The notes under the pieces were generated by a model. That model saw only the letters and a list, made by a program, of their open reading frames with translations, was not told the DNA's origin and searched no databases. Below are positions 17,001-24,458 of a stretch of DNA of 64,000 nucleotides, piece by piece. The DNA comes from Roseateles_B sp051857535. Its GTDB lineage: Bacteria > Pseudomonadota > Gammaproteobacteria > Burkholderiales > Burkholderiaceae_C. The translations under genes were made by a program, and so were the position numbers. The stretch is taken from the NCBI RefSeq assembly GCF_051857535.1, contig NZ_JBPZGY010000006.1, forward strand, positions 199,524 through 263,523, read 5' to 3'. Positions within the stretch are counted from its first letter, which is position 1; each line of letters starts with the position of its first letter.

Positions 17001-19725
17001 CCGCCCCGCGGCCAAGGTGGAGGAGGGCCGCCCGCTGCAGACCGTGGTGCGGGCCCGCCGTGCGCAGGCCGAGGAGTCCATCCGCATCGTCAACGCGCGT
17101 GAGCACAACCTGAAGTCGGTCGACGTCGCCATCCCGCGCGGCAAGTTCAACGTCATCACTGGCGTCTCGGGCTCGGGCAAGTCCACCCTGGCCTTCGACA
17201 TCCTCTTCAACGAGGGCCAGCGCCGCTACCTCGAATCGCTCAATGCCTATGCGCGCTCCATCGTGCAGCCGGCGGGGCGGCCGGAGGTGGACGCGGTGTG
17301 GGGCATCCCGCCCACGGTGGCCATCGAGCAGCGGCTCTCGCGCGGCGGCCGCAAGAGCACGGTGGCCACGACCACCGAGGTCTGGCACTTCCTGCGCCTG
17401 CTCTACGTGAAGCTGGGCGTGCAGCACTGCCGCCATGACGGCACGCCGGTCAAGCCGCAGAGCCTGGAGTCCATCCTCGCCCAACTGATGCGCGACTACC
17501 GCGGCCAGCACATCGGCCTGCTGGCGCCCCTGGTGATGAACCGCAAGGGCCTCTACACCGACCTCGCCAAGTGGGCCAAGGGTCGCGGGCACAGCCATCT
17601 GCGCGTGGACGGCGAGTTCCTCCCCACGGCGCCCTGGCCCAAGCTGGACCGCTTCAAGGAGCACACGCTGGAGCTGCCGGTGGGGGACCTCGTCGTCTCC
17701 CCAGACAAGGAGAGCGAGTTGCGCGAGCTGTTGCTCAAGGCCCTGGACCACGGCAAGGGCGTGCTGCACGTGCTGAGCCCGCTGGACGGCTTGGGGGGCG
17801 CGCTCAAGAGCGGCGCGTCCACCGCCGGGCTGGGCACGGTGCGGGTGTTCTCCACCAAGCGCGCCTGCCCCACCTGCGGCGAGAGCTACCCCGAGCTGGA
17901 CCCGCGCCTGTTCAGCTACAACTCCAAGCACGGCTGGTGCAGCAGCTGCGTGGGCACGGGCCTGGCGCTCAGCAAGGAGCAGCGCAAGCTGCTGGACGAC
18001 TCCCAGCAGGACAAGGACAAGCGCGGCCGCGAGCAGAGCTTCAACGCCGAGGTGGAGGTCGAGGGCCTGGCCGACGAGGCCTGCCCCGACTGCCATGGCG
18101 CCCGCCTGAATCCCACGGCCCGCGCCGTCACCTTCGAGGGCGAGGGCATCGCCGCGGTGGCGAGCTGGAGCGTCAGCCAGGCGCGCGAATGGGTGTCAGG
18201 TCTTGCCCTCAGCGGCCGGGACGCCGAGATCGCCCGCGACGTGATCAGCGAGATCCGTGGCCGCCTGGAGTTCCTGGAGCAGGTGGGCCTGGGCTACCTC
18301 ACGCTCGAGCGTGCGGCGCCCACGCTCTCGGGCGGTGAGGCCCAGCGCATCCGGCTGGCGGCGCAGCTGGGCAGCCATCTGCAGGGCGTCTGCTACGTGC
18401 TGGACGAGCCCACCATCGGCCTGCATCCGCGGGACAACCAGATCCTGCTCGACGCCCTGGCCACCTTGGGTGACAAGGGCAACACCCTGGTGGTGGTCGA
18501 GCATGACGAGGACACCATCCGCCGCGCCGACCACATCATCGACATCGGCCCGGGCGCCGGCAAGCGCGGCGGGCGCGTCATCGCCCAGGGCACGGCGGCC
18601 GAGCTGGCACAGCATGCCGATTCGCTGACGGGCCGCTTCCTCGCCCATCCCCTGCGCCACCCGCTGCAGGAGCGCCGGCCCTGGACGGGCGAAGGCCCCA
18701 AGCTGAGCGTGCGTGGGGCCACGCTGCACAACCTGCAGGGCGTGACCGTGGACCTGCCGCTGCAGCGTCTGGTCGCGGTGACGGGCGTCTCGGGCTCGGG
18801 CAAGTCCACGCTGGCGCGCGACGTGCTGCTGGCCAACATGGCCATGGCCGTGCCCCTGCGCAAGTCACCCTCGCGCTGGATAGGCTGCGAGTCGGTCGCC
18901 GGCCATGAGCAGGTGGACCGCGTGCTGGAGGTGGACCAGACCCCCATCGGCAAGACCCCGCGCTCCTGCCCGGCCACCTACATCGGCTTCTGGGACGCCA
19001 TCCGCAAGCTCTTCGCCGAGACGCTGGAGGCCAAGGCGCGCGGCTATGCCGCCGGCCGCTTCAGCTTCAACACCGGCGAGGGCCGCTGCCCCGGCTGCGA
19101 GGGCCAGGGCATGAAGACCATAGAGATGAGCTTCCTGCCCGACGTGAAGGTGCTGTGCGACCAGTGCCACGGCCAGCGCTTCAATCCGGAGACCCTGGGC
19201 GTGAGCTGGCGCGGCAAGAGCATCGGCGACGTGCTGGCCATGGAAGTGGACGAGGCCGTCGAGTTCTTCGCGGCCATGCCCTCCATCGCTCATCCGCTGA
19301 AGCTGCTGCAGGACGTGGGCCTGGGCTATCTCACGCTGGGTCAGCCCAGCCCCACACTGTCGGGCGGCGAGGCGCAGCGCATCAAACTTGTGAGCGAGCT
19401 GGTCAAGGTACGCGACGATGTCACCCGGCGAGGCCAGAAGGCGCCGCACACGCTCTATGTGCTGGACGAGCCCACCGTGGGCCTGCACATGGCCGATGTC
19501 GAGAAGCTGATCCGCGTGCTGCACCGGCTGGTGGCCGGCGGGCATTCGGTGGTGGTGATCGAGCACGACCTCGACGTCATCGCCGAGGCCGACTGGATCC
19601 TGGATCTGGGCCCCGAGGGCGGCACAGGCGGCGGCCGTGTCGTCGTGGCGGGCACGCCGGAAGCGGTGGTGGCCTCGAGCAGTCATACGGGCCGGGCGCT
19701 GGCGCCGGTGCTCAGCCGTGGCTGA
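14002..19725 (+). CDS. Double-length UvrA paralogue (two fused UvrA-like halves)
   Basis: About 1907 residues, twice the length of UvrA, the damage-recognition ATPase of nucleotide excision repair. Four Walker A motifs lie near residues 33 (GPSGSGKSS), 682, 1054 and 1595 (GVSGSGKST in each), with four LSGGE signatures near 530, 875, 1442 and 1786. Each half therefore has both ATPase domains and the zinc-binding insertions (CETC, CPDC; CPTC, CPDC; CPTC, CSSC; CPGC, CDQC). In the first half one CxxC pair reads CPDS, so one zinc site may be incomplete. Normal UvrA works as a homodimer; this protein carries two units in one chain. Fused forms are known in Burkholderiales, usually alongside a normal uvrA. 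An earlier in-frame ATG at 13969 is less likely. A 28-residue low-complexity insert near residues 190-218 contains a repeat palindrome. Confidence 0.9.
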   Translation: MSDGHIKIRGARQHNLKNLDLDIATHELTVVTGPSGSGKSSLVFDTLYAEGQRRYVETFSAYARQFLDRMDRPAVDKVEGVPPAIAIDQTNPVRTSRSTVGTMTELNDHLKLLFARAAQLHDRQTAQPVRHDTAQTIFAELKARTLAEDPRLVLTFPVELPANTSAEQVQQWLAASGFTRIQAERMVGAPSGEGLPPAESAPSGGSAAAVAAGMGARKVLDVVADRFRMQGVDTQRAMEAIELALKRGSGRLNVYAGGSDEQTPDVWRYSTGLHCPDSDLRYQDPQPALFSFNSAMGACETCRGFGRVIGVDLGLVIPDDKKTLRAGAIKPLQTPAWAECQDDLMRHAGEAGIPRDTAWSHLTAAQKDWVINGSPNWKGKWNQQWYGVHRFFEYLESKAYKMHIRVLLSKYRSYTECPDCRGARLKTEALLWRVGSAALADAALPREARFLPSGTAWSRAQLESLPGLHLHDLMQLPMHRLRRFMDELQLPSTMLDEALKLLLEEIRNRLKYLCDVGLGYLTLDRQSRTLSGGEVQRINLTTALGTSLVNTLFVLDEPSIGLHPRDMNRIVQAMHRLRDAGNTLVVVEHDPAVMLAADRLIDMGPGPGEKGGSIVFDGTPEAIRSADTLTGAYLGARKQVGMGLKRLVDASTPRLILEGAREHNLQNVSVEFPLQRMVVVTGVSGSGKSTLMQDVLYPALARHFGQATEAPGAHDRLLGADWLAGAVFVDQSPIGKTARSNPASYVGAFDEIRKLFAATPMAQERSYGPGMFSFNAGDGRCPTCGGSGFEHVEMQFLSDVYLRCPDCDGRRFRAEILDVKIIRDERELSVSEVLELTVSEAVHLFRYDREVLLKLQPILDVGLEYVRLGQPVPTLSGGEAQRLKLAGFLAEAATSASKSRQAVAKKGTLFLFDEPTTGLHFDDIAKLMRAMRKLLSAGHSLILIEHNLDVIRAADWLIDLGPEGGEDGGLLVCQGTPEEVREHPSSHTAAALREYALHMDRPAAKVEEGRPLQTVVRARRAQAEESIRIVNAREHNLKSVDVAIPRGKFNVITGVSGSGKSTLAFDILFNEGQRRYLESLNAYARSIVQPAGRPEVDAVWGIPPTVAIEQRLSRGGRKSTVATTTEVWHFLRLLYVKLGVQHCRHDGTPVKPQSLESILAQLMRDYRGQHIGLLAPLVMNRKGLYTDLAKWAKGRGHSHLRVDGEFLPTAPWPKLDRFKEHTLELPVGDLVVSPDKESELRELLLKALDHGKGVLHVLSPLDGLGGALKSGASTAGLGTVRVFSTKRACPTCGESYPELDPRLFSYNSKHGWCSSCVGTGLALSKEQRKLLDDSQQDKDKRGREQSFNAEVEVEGLADEACPDCHGARLNPTARAVTFEGEGIAAVASWSVSQAREWVSGLALSGRDAEIARDVISEIRGRLEFLEQVGLGYLTLERAAPTLSGGEAQRIRLAAQLGSHLQGVCYVLDEPTIGLHPRDNQILLDALATLGDKGNTLVVVEHDEDTIRRADHIIDIGPGAGKRGGRVIAQGTAAELAQHADSLTGRFLAHPLRHPLQERRPWTGEGPKLSVRGATLHNLQGVTVDLPLQRLVAVTGVSGSGKSTLARDVLLANMAMAVPLRKSPSRWIGCESVAGHEQVDRVLEVDQTPIGKTPRSCPATYIGFWDAIRKLFAETLEAKARGYAAGRFSFNTGEGRCPGCEGQGMKTIEMSFLPDVKVLCDQCHGQRFNPETLGVSWRGKSIGDVLAMEVDEAVEFFAAMPSIAHPLKLLQDVGLGYLTLGQPSPTLSGGEAQRIKLVSELVKVRDDVTRRGQKAPHTLYVLDEPTVGLHMADVEKLIRVLHRLVAGGHSVVVIEHDLDVIAEADWILDLGPEGGTGGGRVVVAGTPEAVVASSSHTGRALAPVLSRG
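14601..14617. repeat. Palindromic repeat inside the UvrA-like coding region
   Basis: TGCCCCC-TCG-GGGGGCA is a perfect 7-bp-arm hairpin, with a second, longer pairing possible between GCTGCCCCC (14583) and GGGGGCAGC (14611). It lies within an in-frame insertion that encodes Ala, Ser, Gly and Pro-rich sequence, in contrast to the conserved sequence on either side (FTRIQAER before, RKVLDVVADRF after). The same C5-6/G5-6 hairpin style occurs between genes at 21060, 29783 and 61961. Confidence 0.8.
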
Positions 19726-20560
19726 GACCTCGCTGCCGGCCGCCCTGTTGCAGCATGCGGCGGAGTTGGTCGAGCAGGCGGACCTGATCGTGGTCGCGGC
19801 CGGCGCCGGCATGGGCGTGGACTCCGGCTTGCCGGACTTCCGCGGCCGCGAGGGCTTCTGGCAGGCCTACCCGGCCCTGGCCCGCACCGGCATCGACTTC
19901 TATCAGGCCGCCAACCCGACCCGCTTCAGCGAGGCGCCGCGCCAGGCCTGGGGTTTCTATGGCCACCGCCTGGCGCTGTACCGGCGCACGGTTCCGCACG
20001 AGGGCTTTGCCCTCCTGCAGCGCTGGATGGCGCGGACCGACCTGGGCGGTGTGGTCTACACAAGCAATGTGGACGGGCAGTTCCAGCAGTCGGGCCAGGA
20101 CGAAGGGCAGGTCTGGGAATGCCATGGCTCGCTGCGTCACCTGCAGTGCAGCCGGCCCTGCACGGAGGCGGTCTGGTCCGCCGATGCCTTCGAGCCGGAG
20201 GTCGACGAGGACCGCTGCGAGCTGCGCAACACCTGGCCCCTGTGCCCGCATTGCGGCGCGCTGGCGCGGCCCAATGTGCTGATGTTCGGCGACGAGGCCT
20301 GGGTGGACACCCGTGAGCGCTCGCAGGCGCATCGCGTGGCGCCCCGGCTGGCCGCCGCGCGCAGGCCCCTGGTGATCGAGCTGGGCGCCGGCACGGCGGT
20401 GCCCTCGGTGCGGATGTTCAGCCAGCATGTGCTGCAGCGGTTGAAAGGGCGGCTCTTGCGTATCAACCCGCGGGAATGGCAGGTGCCGGGCCGCCTGGAT
20501 GTGGGCCTGGCCTGCGGCGCGCTGTCGGGCCTGCAGGCCATTGATGCCCTGCTGACCTGA
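19718..20560 (+). CDS. Sir2-family NAD-dependent protein deacylase
   Basis: 280-residue sirtuin-like protein. The NAD-binding motif reads GAGMGVDSGLPDFRG near residue 30, the second NAD contact YTSNVDGQF near 112, the catalytic His is in ECHGS near 135, and a structural zinc site is plausible from CSRPC and CPHC. It would remove acyl groups from lysines, using NAD. The start is a GTG at 19718, eight bases inside the end of the UvrA-like gene, chosen because the upstream frame (to 19637) lies wholly within that gene. The overlap implies translational coupling. It is a distinct branch from CobB: GAGMGVDSGLPDFRG replaces the GAGISAESGI-type motif, and the C-terminal GAGTAVPSVR replaces GTSxxVxPA. 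Confidence 0.88.
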   Translation: MAETSLPAALLQHAAELVEQADLIVVAAGAGMGVDSGLPDFRGREGFWQAYPALARTGIDFYQAANPTRFSEAPRQAWGFYGHRLALYRRTVPHEGFALLQRWMARTDLGGVVYTSNVDGQFQQSGQDEGQVWECHGSLRHLQCSRPCTEAVWSADAFEPEVDEDRCELRNTWPLCPHCGALARPNVLMFGDEAWVDTRERSQAHRVAPRLAAARRPLVIELGAGTAVPSVRMFSQHVLQRLKGRLLRINPREWQVPGRLDVGLACGALSGLQAIDALLT

Positions 20561-20634
20561 GCCTTCGGCTCGTGGATGCCACGAGGCCAGGAGACCTTGT
20601 GCTGAAGCGTGTATCGGACCGCGATCGCACGACA

Positions 20635-21042
20635 GCGGGTGCCACTGATCCGGCTCCGTCACCAAGGGCTGAACCTGCCTCGATGAACTGTGCATTCGAC
20701 CGCGATTGCGCACCAGCGCATCGCGCCCCAGCGGGTGCCGCTGATCCGGCTCCGTCACCAAGGGCTGAACCTGCCTCGATGAACTGTGCATTCGACCGCG
20801 ATTGCGCACCAGCGCATCGCGCCCCAGCGGGTGCCACTGATCCGGCTCCGTCACCAAGGGCTGAACCTGCCTCGATGAACTGTGCATTCGACCGCGATTG
20901 CGCGCCAGCGCATTGCGCCCCAGCGGGTGCCGCTGATCCGGCTCCGTCACCAAGGGCTGAACCTGCCTCGATGAACTGTGCATTCGACCGCGATTGCGCG
21001 CCAGCGCATTGCGCCCCAGCGGGTGCCGCTGATCCGGCTCCG
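20635..21042. repeat. 96-bp tandem repeats, four full copies plus a partial fifth
   Basis: Units start at 20635, 20731, 20827 and 20923, with a 24-base fragment at 21019; a diverged half-unit precedes them from about 20600. Units are over 95% identical. Each contains a hairpin GCGA-(T)-TGCG / CGCA-TCGC with a six-base loop and one bulge. Units 3 and 4 change TCGC to TTGC, which keeps a G-U pair when read on the plus strand. The period is a multiple of three, so frames stay open on both strands, but no protein is supported. The array follows the Sir2 gene and would be part of its 3' transcript. Confidence 0.95.
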
Positions 21043-21096
21043 CCGGTCAGCCGGCGCCGCCCCCCTGGGGGGGCCGGCGAAGCCGGTAGGGGGGGG
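21031..21096. repeat. Composite two-hairpin element abutting a stop codon, copy 1
   Basis: From left to right: hairpin CCGGC-TCC-GCCGG (21033-21045), a short spacer, C6-T-G7 (21060-21073), hairpin CCGGC-GAA-GCCGG (21074-21086), TA, then a run of eight G ending at 21096. The TTA at 21097 is the stop codon (TAA) of the minus-strand gene that follows. The same architecture occurs at 61931-61996. Confidence 0.85.
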
Positions 21097-21414
21097 TTAC
21101 TTCTTCGGCTTCTCGAACTTCTTGGGCCGGTAGACGTTGCCTTCCCAGAGACCGTCGTCATTGGCCGCCCGCTTGGCGCGCTGGATGGCGCCCAGGGCTT
21201 CCTCGCGGGCCATGCGGCGGCGCTCGCGGGTGTTGAAGCGCCACAGCAGGTAGCGCTGCAGCCAACGCCAACTGGCGCGCGGCCAGCGTTCCAGGGCCTG
21301 CCGCTGGCGGGCGCCGAGCATCATGTGCGCTGCCATCCACAGCACGCAGAGCAGTCCGAACGCAGCGATGATTTTCTGGAGCGTGACAGCCACGATGGGC
21401 CCCCGGGTTGCCAT
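21097..21414 (-). CDS. Small membrane-anchored hypothetical protein
   Basis: Not recognised. 105 residues with one N-terminal membrane helix (IIAAFGLLCVLWMAAHMML) followed by a strongly basic amphipathic region (ERWPRASWRWLQRYLLWRFNTRERRRM) and a Lys-rich tail (YRPKKFEKPKK). The tail would lie in the cytoplasm and could bind nucleic acid or acidic membrane lipids. The ATG at 21414 is chosen; the open frame extends to 21768 but the upstream part lies across the promoter region of the divergent peptidase. The stop codon is directly adjoined by the composite hairpin element. Coding is supported by length, composition and a membrane helix only. Confidence 0.55.
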   Translation of the reverse strand: MATRGPIVAVTLQKIIAAFGLLCVLWMAAHMMLGARQRQALERWPRASWRWLQRYLLWRFNTRERRRMAREEALGAIQRAKRAANDDGLWEGNVYRPKKFEKPKK

Positions 21415-21673
21415 GCGCAAGGGCTGAACCCGGGCGCATCGGTAGGCTGATGGTAGCGCAGCCCCTGTCATCGTGGTTTCGAACAAAACCCGAATTTCCA
21501 CGCATTCCCGGGCATGTCCAGGCATGCCCGGGCCTTGGGATACCTTCCGCACCGCGCTTGGGGGACCCGATTCCGCCGTCCAGCGCATGGGCGGCACCTG
21601 CTGCCACGCAAGCCCGGCGGGTCTTCCTAGAATCCCGCCGCCTCCAGAACCCGGAGGCGTTGAGGAGATCCCC

Positions 21674-24379
21674 TTGAAAGCCTGGAAACCCGCCTCGGTC
21701 GCCTGTGCCATCGCACTGGCCCTCAGTGCCGCTGCGACCAGCCTGCAGACGCAGGCCGCCCCCGCCACCCCGACCGTGGCCGCTCCCTCCCTGAGCCTGG
21801 AGCGCCTGTTCCGCGCCCAGCCCTACCGCGGTGAATCGGCGCGCGAGCTCCAGTTCAGCCACAGCGGCCGCTACCTGGCCTATCTGTGGAACCCATTCGG
21901 CGAGCCGGGCACCGACCTCTACATCCACGACACCCAGACTGGCAAGACCGTGCGTGTGACCTCGCCGGCCGCCATGGCCGCCTTCGAGGCCCCGGAGGAC
22001 CTGGCCCGCTTCGCCCGCAAGGCTCAGCAGCGCCAGACCGAATGGAACGAGCGCCAGCAGCGCGAGGAACTGCAGCAGGCCTATCTGCGCGGCGAGAACG
22101 TAGACCTGGGCCAGTTCGAGGCCCAGGCCCTGGAGCGGCTGAAGAAGGAACTGGCCGAGAAGAAGGCCAGGGACGAGGCCGAGAAGGCCGCCGAGAAGGC
22201 CGAGGCAGAGGCCGAGAAGAAGGCCGCCGAGGCTCTGCTCGCCAAGCGCAGCGGCAAGCCTGTCGCTGAGGCTGCCGTGCCCGCCGCTTCGGCAGCCAGT
22301 GCTGTCGGCAAGTCTGCGGAGAAGGACAAGGAAAAGGACAAGGAAAAGGAACTCTGGGAGCTGCGCGACGAGCTGAAGAAGAAGGAAGCCAAGAACAAGC
22401 TCAAGCCTGGCGACCTCTACCCCGGCGTGAGCCAGGTGGTCTGGGCCAACCGTGGCGAGGAGCTGATCTTCCAGTACCGCGGCAGCCTGTTCCGATGGCA
22501 AGCCACGGACGGCAAGGTCCAGCCCCTGCTGGGCACCCAGCGCTCGCTGCGCATGGTGGCCTACACCCCTGATGACCAGGGTTTCATCTACCAGGACGAG
22601 ACCCGCGTGCTGCGCAGCCGCTTCAACACGGCCGGCGTGCAGGTGCTCAACCGCGAGCTGATCCATGACGACGACGCCGAGCGCAAGTACCGCATCAGCG
22701 ATACCCGGCTGAGTGAGAACGGCCGCTGGATGTCCCTTCTGGCCCAGGCGCCGCTGAGCGCTGCCGACGGCAAGGGCCCCGCGCCCAAGCCCGGCCGCAT
22801 GGTCGAGATCATGGACTACAACACCCGCTTCGCCACCGCCAAGAAGGTCGATCGCGAGGTCTCGGACGACAAGCGCATGGAACAGCCGCTGGCGCTGTAC
22901 ATCCGCAAGGTCGCGGCCGAAGGTGCCGCGCCCACGGCCCAGCCCAAGCCGGTATTCACGAACAAGGGGGGCGACGTCTGGTTCGAGATGAGCCCCGTGG
23001 CCTGGGCCCGTGATGGCAGCCACTACGCCTTCGTAACCTTCGAGCGTGAGAAGGAGCTGCTGCGCGTCTATCTGGGCAAGGCCGACGAGAACGCCAAGCC
23101 CGAGATGATCCTGGAGCGCCGCGGCGGCGTGCACCACGAGCTGGTCAACGTCATGGCCCCGGACTTCACGCCCGACGGCAAGACCCTGGTCCTGATCCTG
23201 GCCGACCACGACTGGCGCCAGCCCTATGCCTATGAGCTCGCCAGCAGGCAGCTCAAGCGCCTCGTGCAGGGCGAGTTCGAGGCGCACCGCGTGCTGGGCT
23301 TCACGCCGGACAGCAAGCAGATGTTCGTTGCCAGCAACAAGGACGACCTCGCCGCCATGAACCTCTGGCGCGTGGACCTGGCCAGCGGTCGCATGCAGGC
23401 CCTGGGCCAGTCGCCCGACTACCACCGCAATGCCGTGGTCTCCGACGACGGCCGCTGGCTGGCCGCCAACGCCGGGCATTGGTCGCAGCGCCCCGAGCTC
23501 AAGCTGATGGCGGGGCTGGGTGAGCCCAAGGCGCCTAAGGTGCTGACGCAGAGCAACGACCCGGCCTTTGACGCCGTGCACGTGCTGCGCCCCGAGCGCT
23601 TCAGCTTCAAGAACCGCCATGGCGACGTGCTCAATGCCTATGTCTTCAAGCCCAAGGGCTGGCAGGCCAGCGACCGCCGCCCGGCTGTGGTCTACGTCTA
23701 CGGCGGCCCGCTGAACGACCGCCACACCATCGAGACCGACAGCTTCCAGCCCACCGGCTACATGTTCGGCATGTACATGGCGGCCAGGCACGGCTACGTG
23801 ACCGTGTCCATCGACACCCGCGGCCATTCCAACTACGGCCGCCGCTTTGCCGATGCCAACTGGGAGCAGGTGGGCCAGCCCCAGACCGAGGACCTGCTGG
23901 ACCTGGTGGCCCACATGAAGGCCCACTTCGGCGTGGACGGCCAGCGCATCGGCCTCAACGGCTGGAGCTTCGGCGGCTTCCAGACGCAGTACACGATGTA
24001 CACCCAGCCCGATGTGTTCGCCGCCGGCATCGCCGGGGCCGGCCCCACGGAATGGGAGAACTACAACAGCTGGTACAGCGGCCGCACCATCGGCAAGGTG
24101 GACCGCAGCAAGCCTGTGCTGCGCAAGTACTCGCTGCTGCCCATGGCCCGAGGCCTGCGCAAGCCGCTGATGCTGGTGCACGGCATGATGGACCCGAACG
24201 TGCTCTATCAGGACACGGTCAACGTCTACCGGGCCTTGCTGGACTCGGGCAAGGAGTCGCTGGTGGAGCTCTTCCTGGATCCGGACGGTGAGCACGGCAT
24301 GGGTGGCGTGGTGAAGACCGCCGGCTGGCATCGCAAGTACGAGGCCTTCTGGCTTCAGCACCTGGGGCGCCCGCAGTAA
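21674..24379 (+). CDS. Secreted S9-family (prolyl oligopeptidase-like) serine peptidase
   Basis: About 901 residues. A signal peptide (MKAWKPASVACAIALALSAAATSLQTQAA when read from the TTG) is followed by a beta-propeller of roughly 600 residues and a C-terminal alpha/beta-hydrolase domain. The catalytic triad is Ser765 in GWSFGG, Asp840 in MMDPNV and His874 in GEHGMGG. Residues about 113-248 are a Lys/Glu/Ala-rich, predicted coiled-coil insertion in the propeller that ordinary family members lack. The start is taken as TTG at 21674 because GAGGAG sits 6-7 bases upstream; no ATG fits, and the frame up to 21473 has no signal peptide at its head. TAGAAT at about 21628 could be a -10 element. Substrates would be peptides in the periplasm. 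Confidence 0.88.
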   Translation: MKAWKPASVACAIALALSAAATSLQTQAAPATPTVAAPSLSLERLFRAQPYRGESARELQFSHSGRYLAYLWNPFGEPGTDLYIHDTQTGKTVRVTSPAAMAAFEAPEDLARFARKAQQRQTEWNERQQREELQQAYLRGENVDLGQFEAQALERLKKELAEKKARDEAEKAAEKAEAEAEKKAAEALLAKRSGKPVAEAAVPAASAASAVGKSAEKDKEKDKEKELWELRDELKKKEAKNKLKPGDLYPGVSQVVWANRGEELIFQYRGSLFRWQATDGKVQPLLGTQRSLRMVAYTPDDQGFIYQDETRVLRSRFNTAGVQVLNRELIHDDDAERKYRISDTRLSENGRWMSLLAQAPLSAADGKGPAPKPGRMVEIMDYNTRFATAKKVDREVSDDKRMEQPLALYIRKVAAEGAAPTAQPKPVFTNKGGDVWFEMSPVAWARDGSHYAFVTFEREKELLRVYLGKADENAKPEMILERRGGVHHELVNVMAPDFTPDGKTLVLILADHDWRQPYAYELASRQLKRLVQGEFEAHRVLGFTPDSKQMFVASNKDDLAAMNLWRVDLASGRMQALGQSPDYHRNAVVSDDGRWLAANAGHWSQRPELKLMAGLGEPKAPKVLTQSNDPAFDAVHVLRPERFSFKNRHGDVLNAYVFKPKGWQASDRRPAVVYVYGGPLNDRHTIETDSFQPTGYMFGMYMAARHGYVTVSIDTRGHSNYGRRFADANWEQVGQPQTEDLLDLVAHMKAHFGVDGQRIGLNGWSFGGFQTQYTMYTQPDVFAAGIAGAGPTEWENYNSWYSGRTIGKVDRSKPVLRKYSLLPMARGLRKPLMLVHGMMDPNVLYQDTVNVYRALLDSGKESLVELFLDPDGEHGMGGVVKTAGWHRKYEAFWLQHLGRPQ

Positions 24380-24393
24380 GCGGCGGGGCCTCC

Positions 24394-24431
24394 ATGAAAA
24401 CAGGGCGACCCGCGGGTCGCCCTGTTTTCAT
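24394..24431. terminator. Bidirectional intrinsic terminator
   Basis: A 38-bp perfect palindrome (arms ATGAAAACAGGGCGACCCG and its complement) between the convergent S9 peptidase and UPF0149 genes, with A-rich and T-rich ends on both strands. A 12-base direct repeat (ATCAGCCAAAGG, twice) follows at about 24435-24458. Confidence 0.85.
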
Positions 24432-24458
24432 GCATCAGCCAAAGGATCAGCCAAAGGA

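Noticed and set aside
14179..18096. Antisense open frame of 1305 codons across the UvrA-like gene
   Set aside because: It mirrors the codon structure of a highly GC-rich gene; composition is rich in Ala, Gly, His, Gln and Val with no family features. The sense strand has complete UvrA motifs.
20572..21450. Frames through the 96-bp repeats (including a minus-strand one of 423 codons)
   Set aside because: The unit is a multiple of three, so frames stay open by periodicity; no ribosome-binding site or known domain is present.
21158..24361. Antisense frame of 1067 codons across the S9 peptidase
   Set aside because: Low-complexity, His- and Val-rich composition; the sense strand carries the catalytic triad.
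24435..24458. 12-base direct repeat (ATCAGCCAAAGG twice) after the UPF0149 stop
   Set aside because: Short and only two copies; probably simple duplication at the end of the gene.
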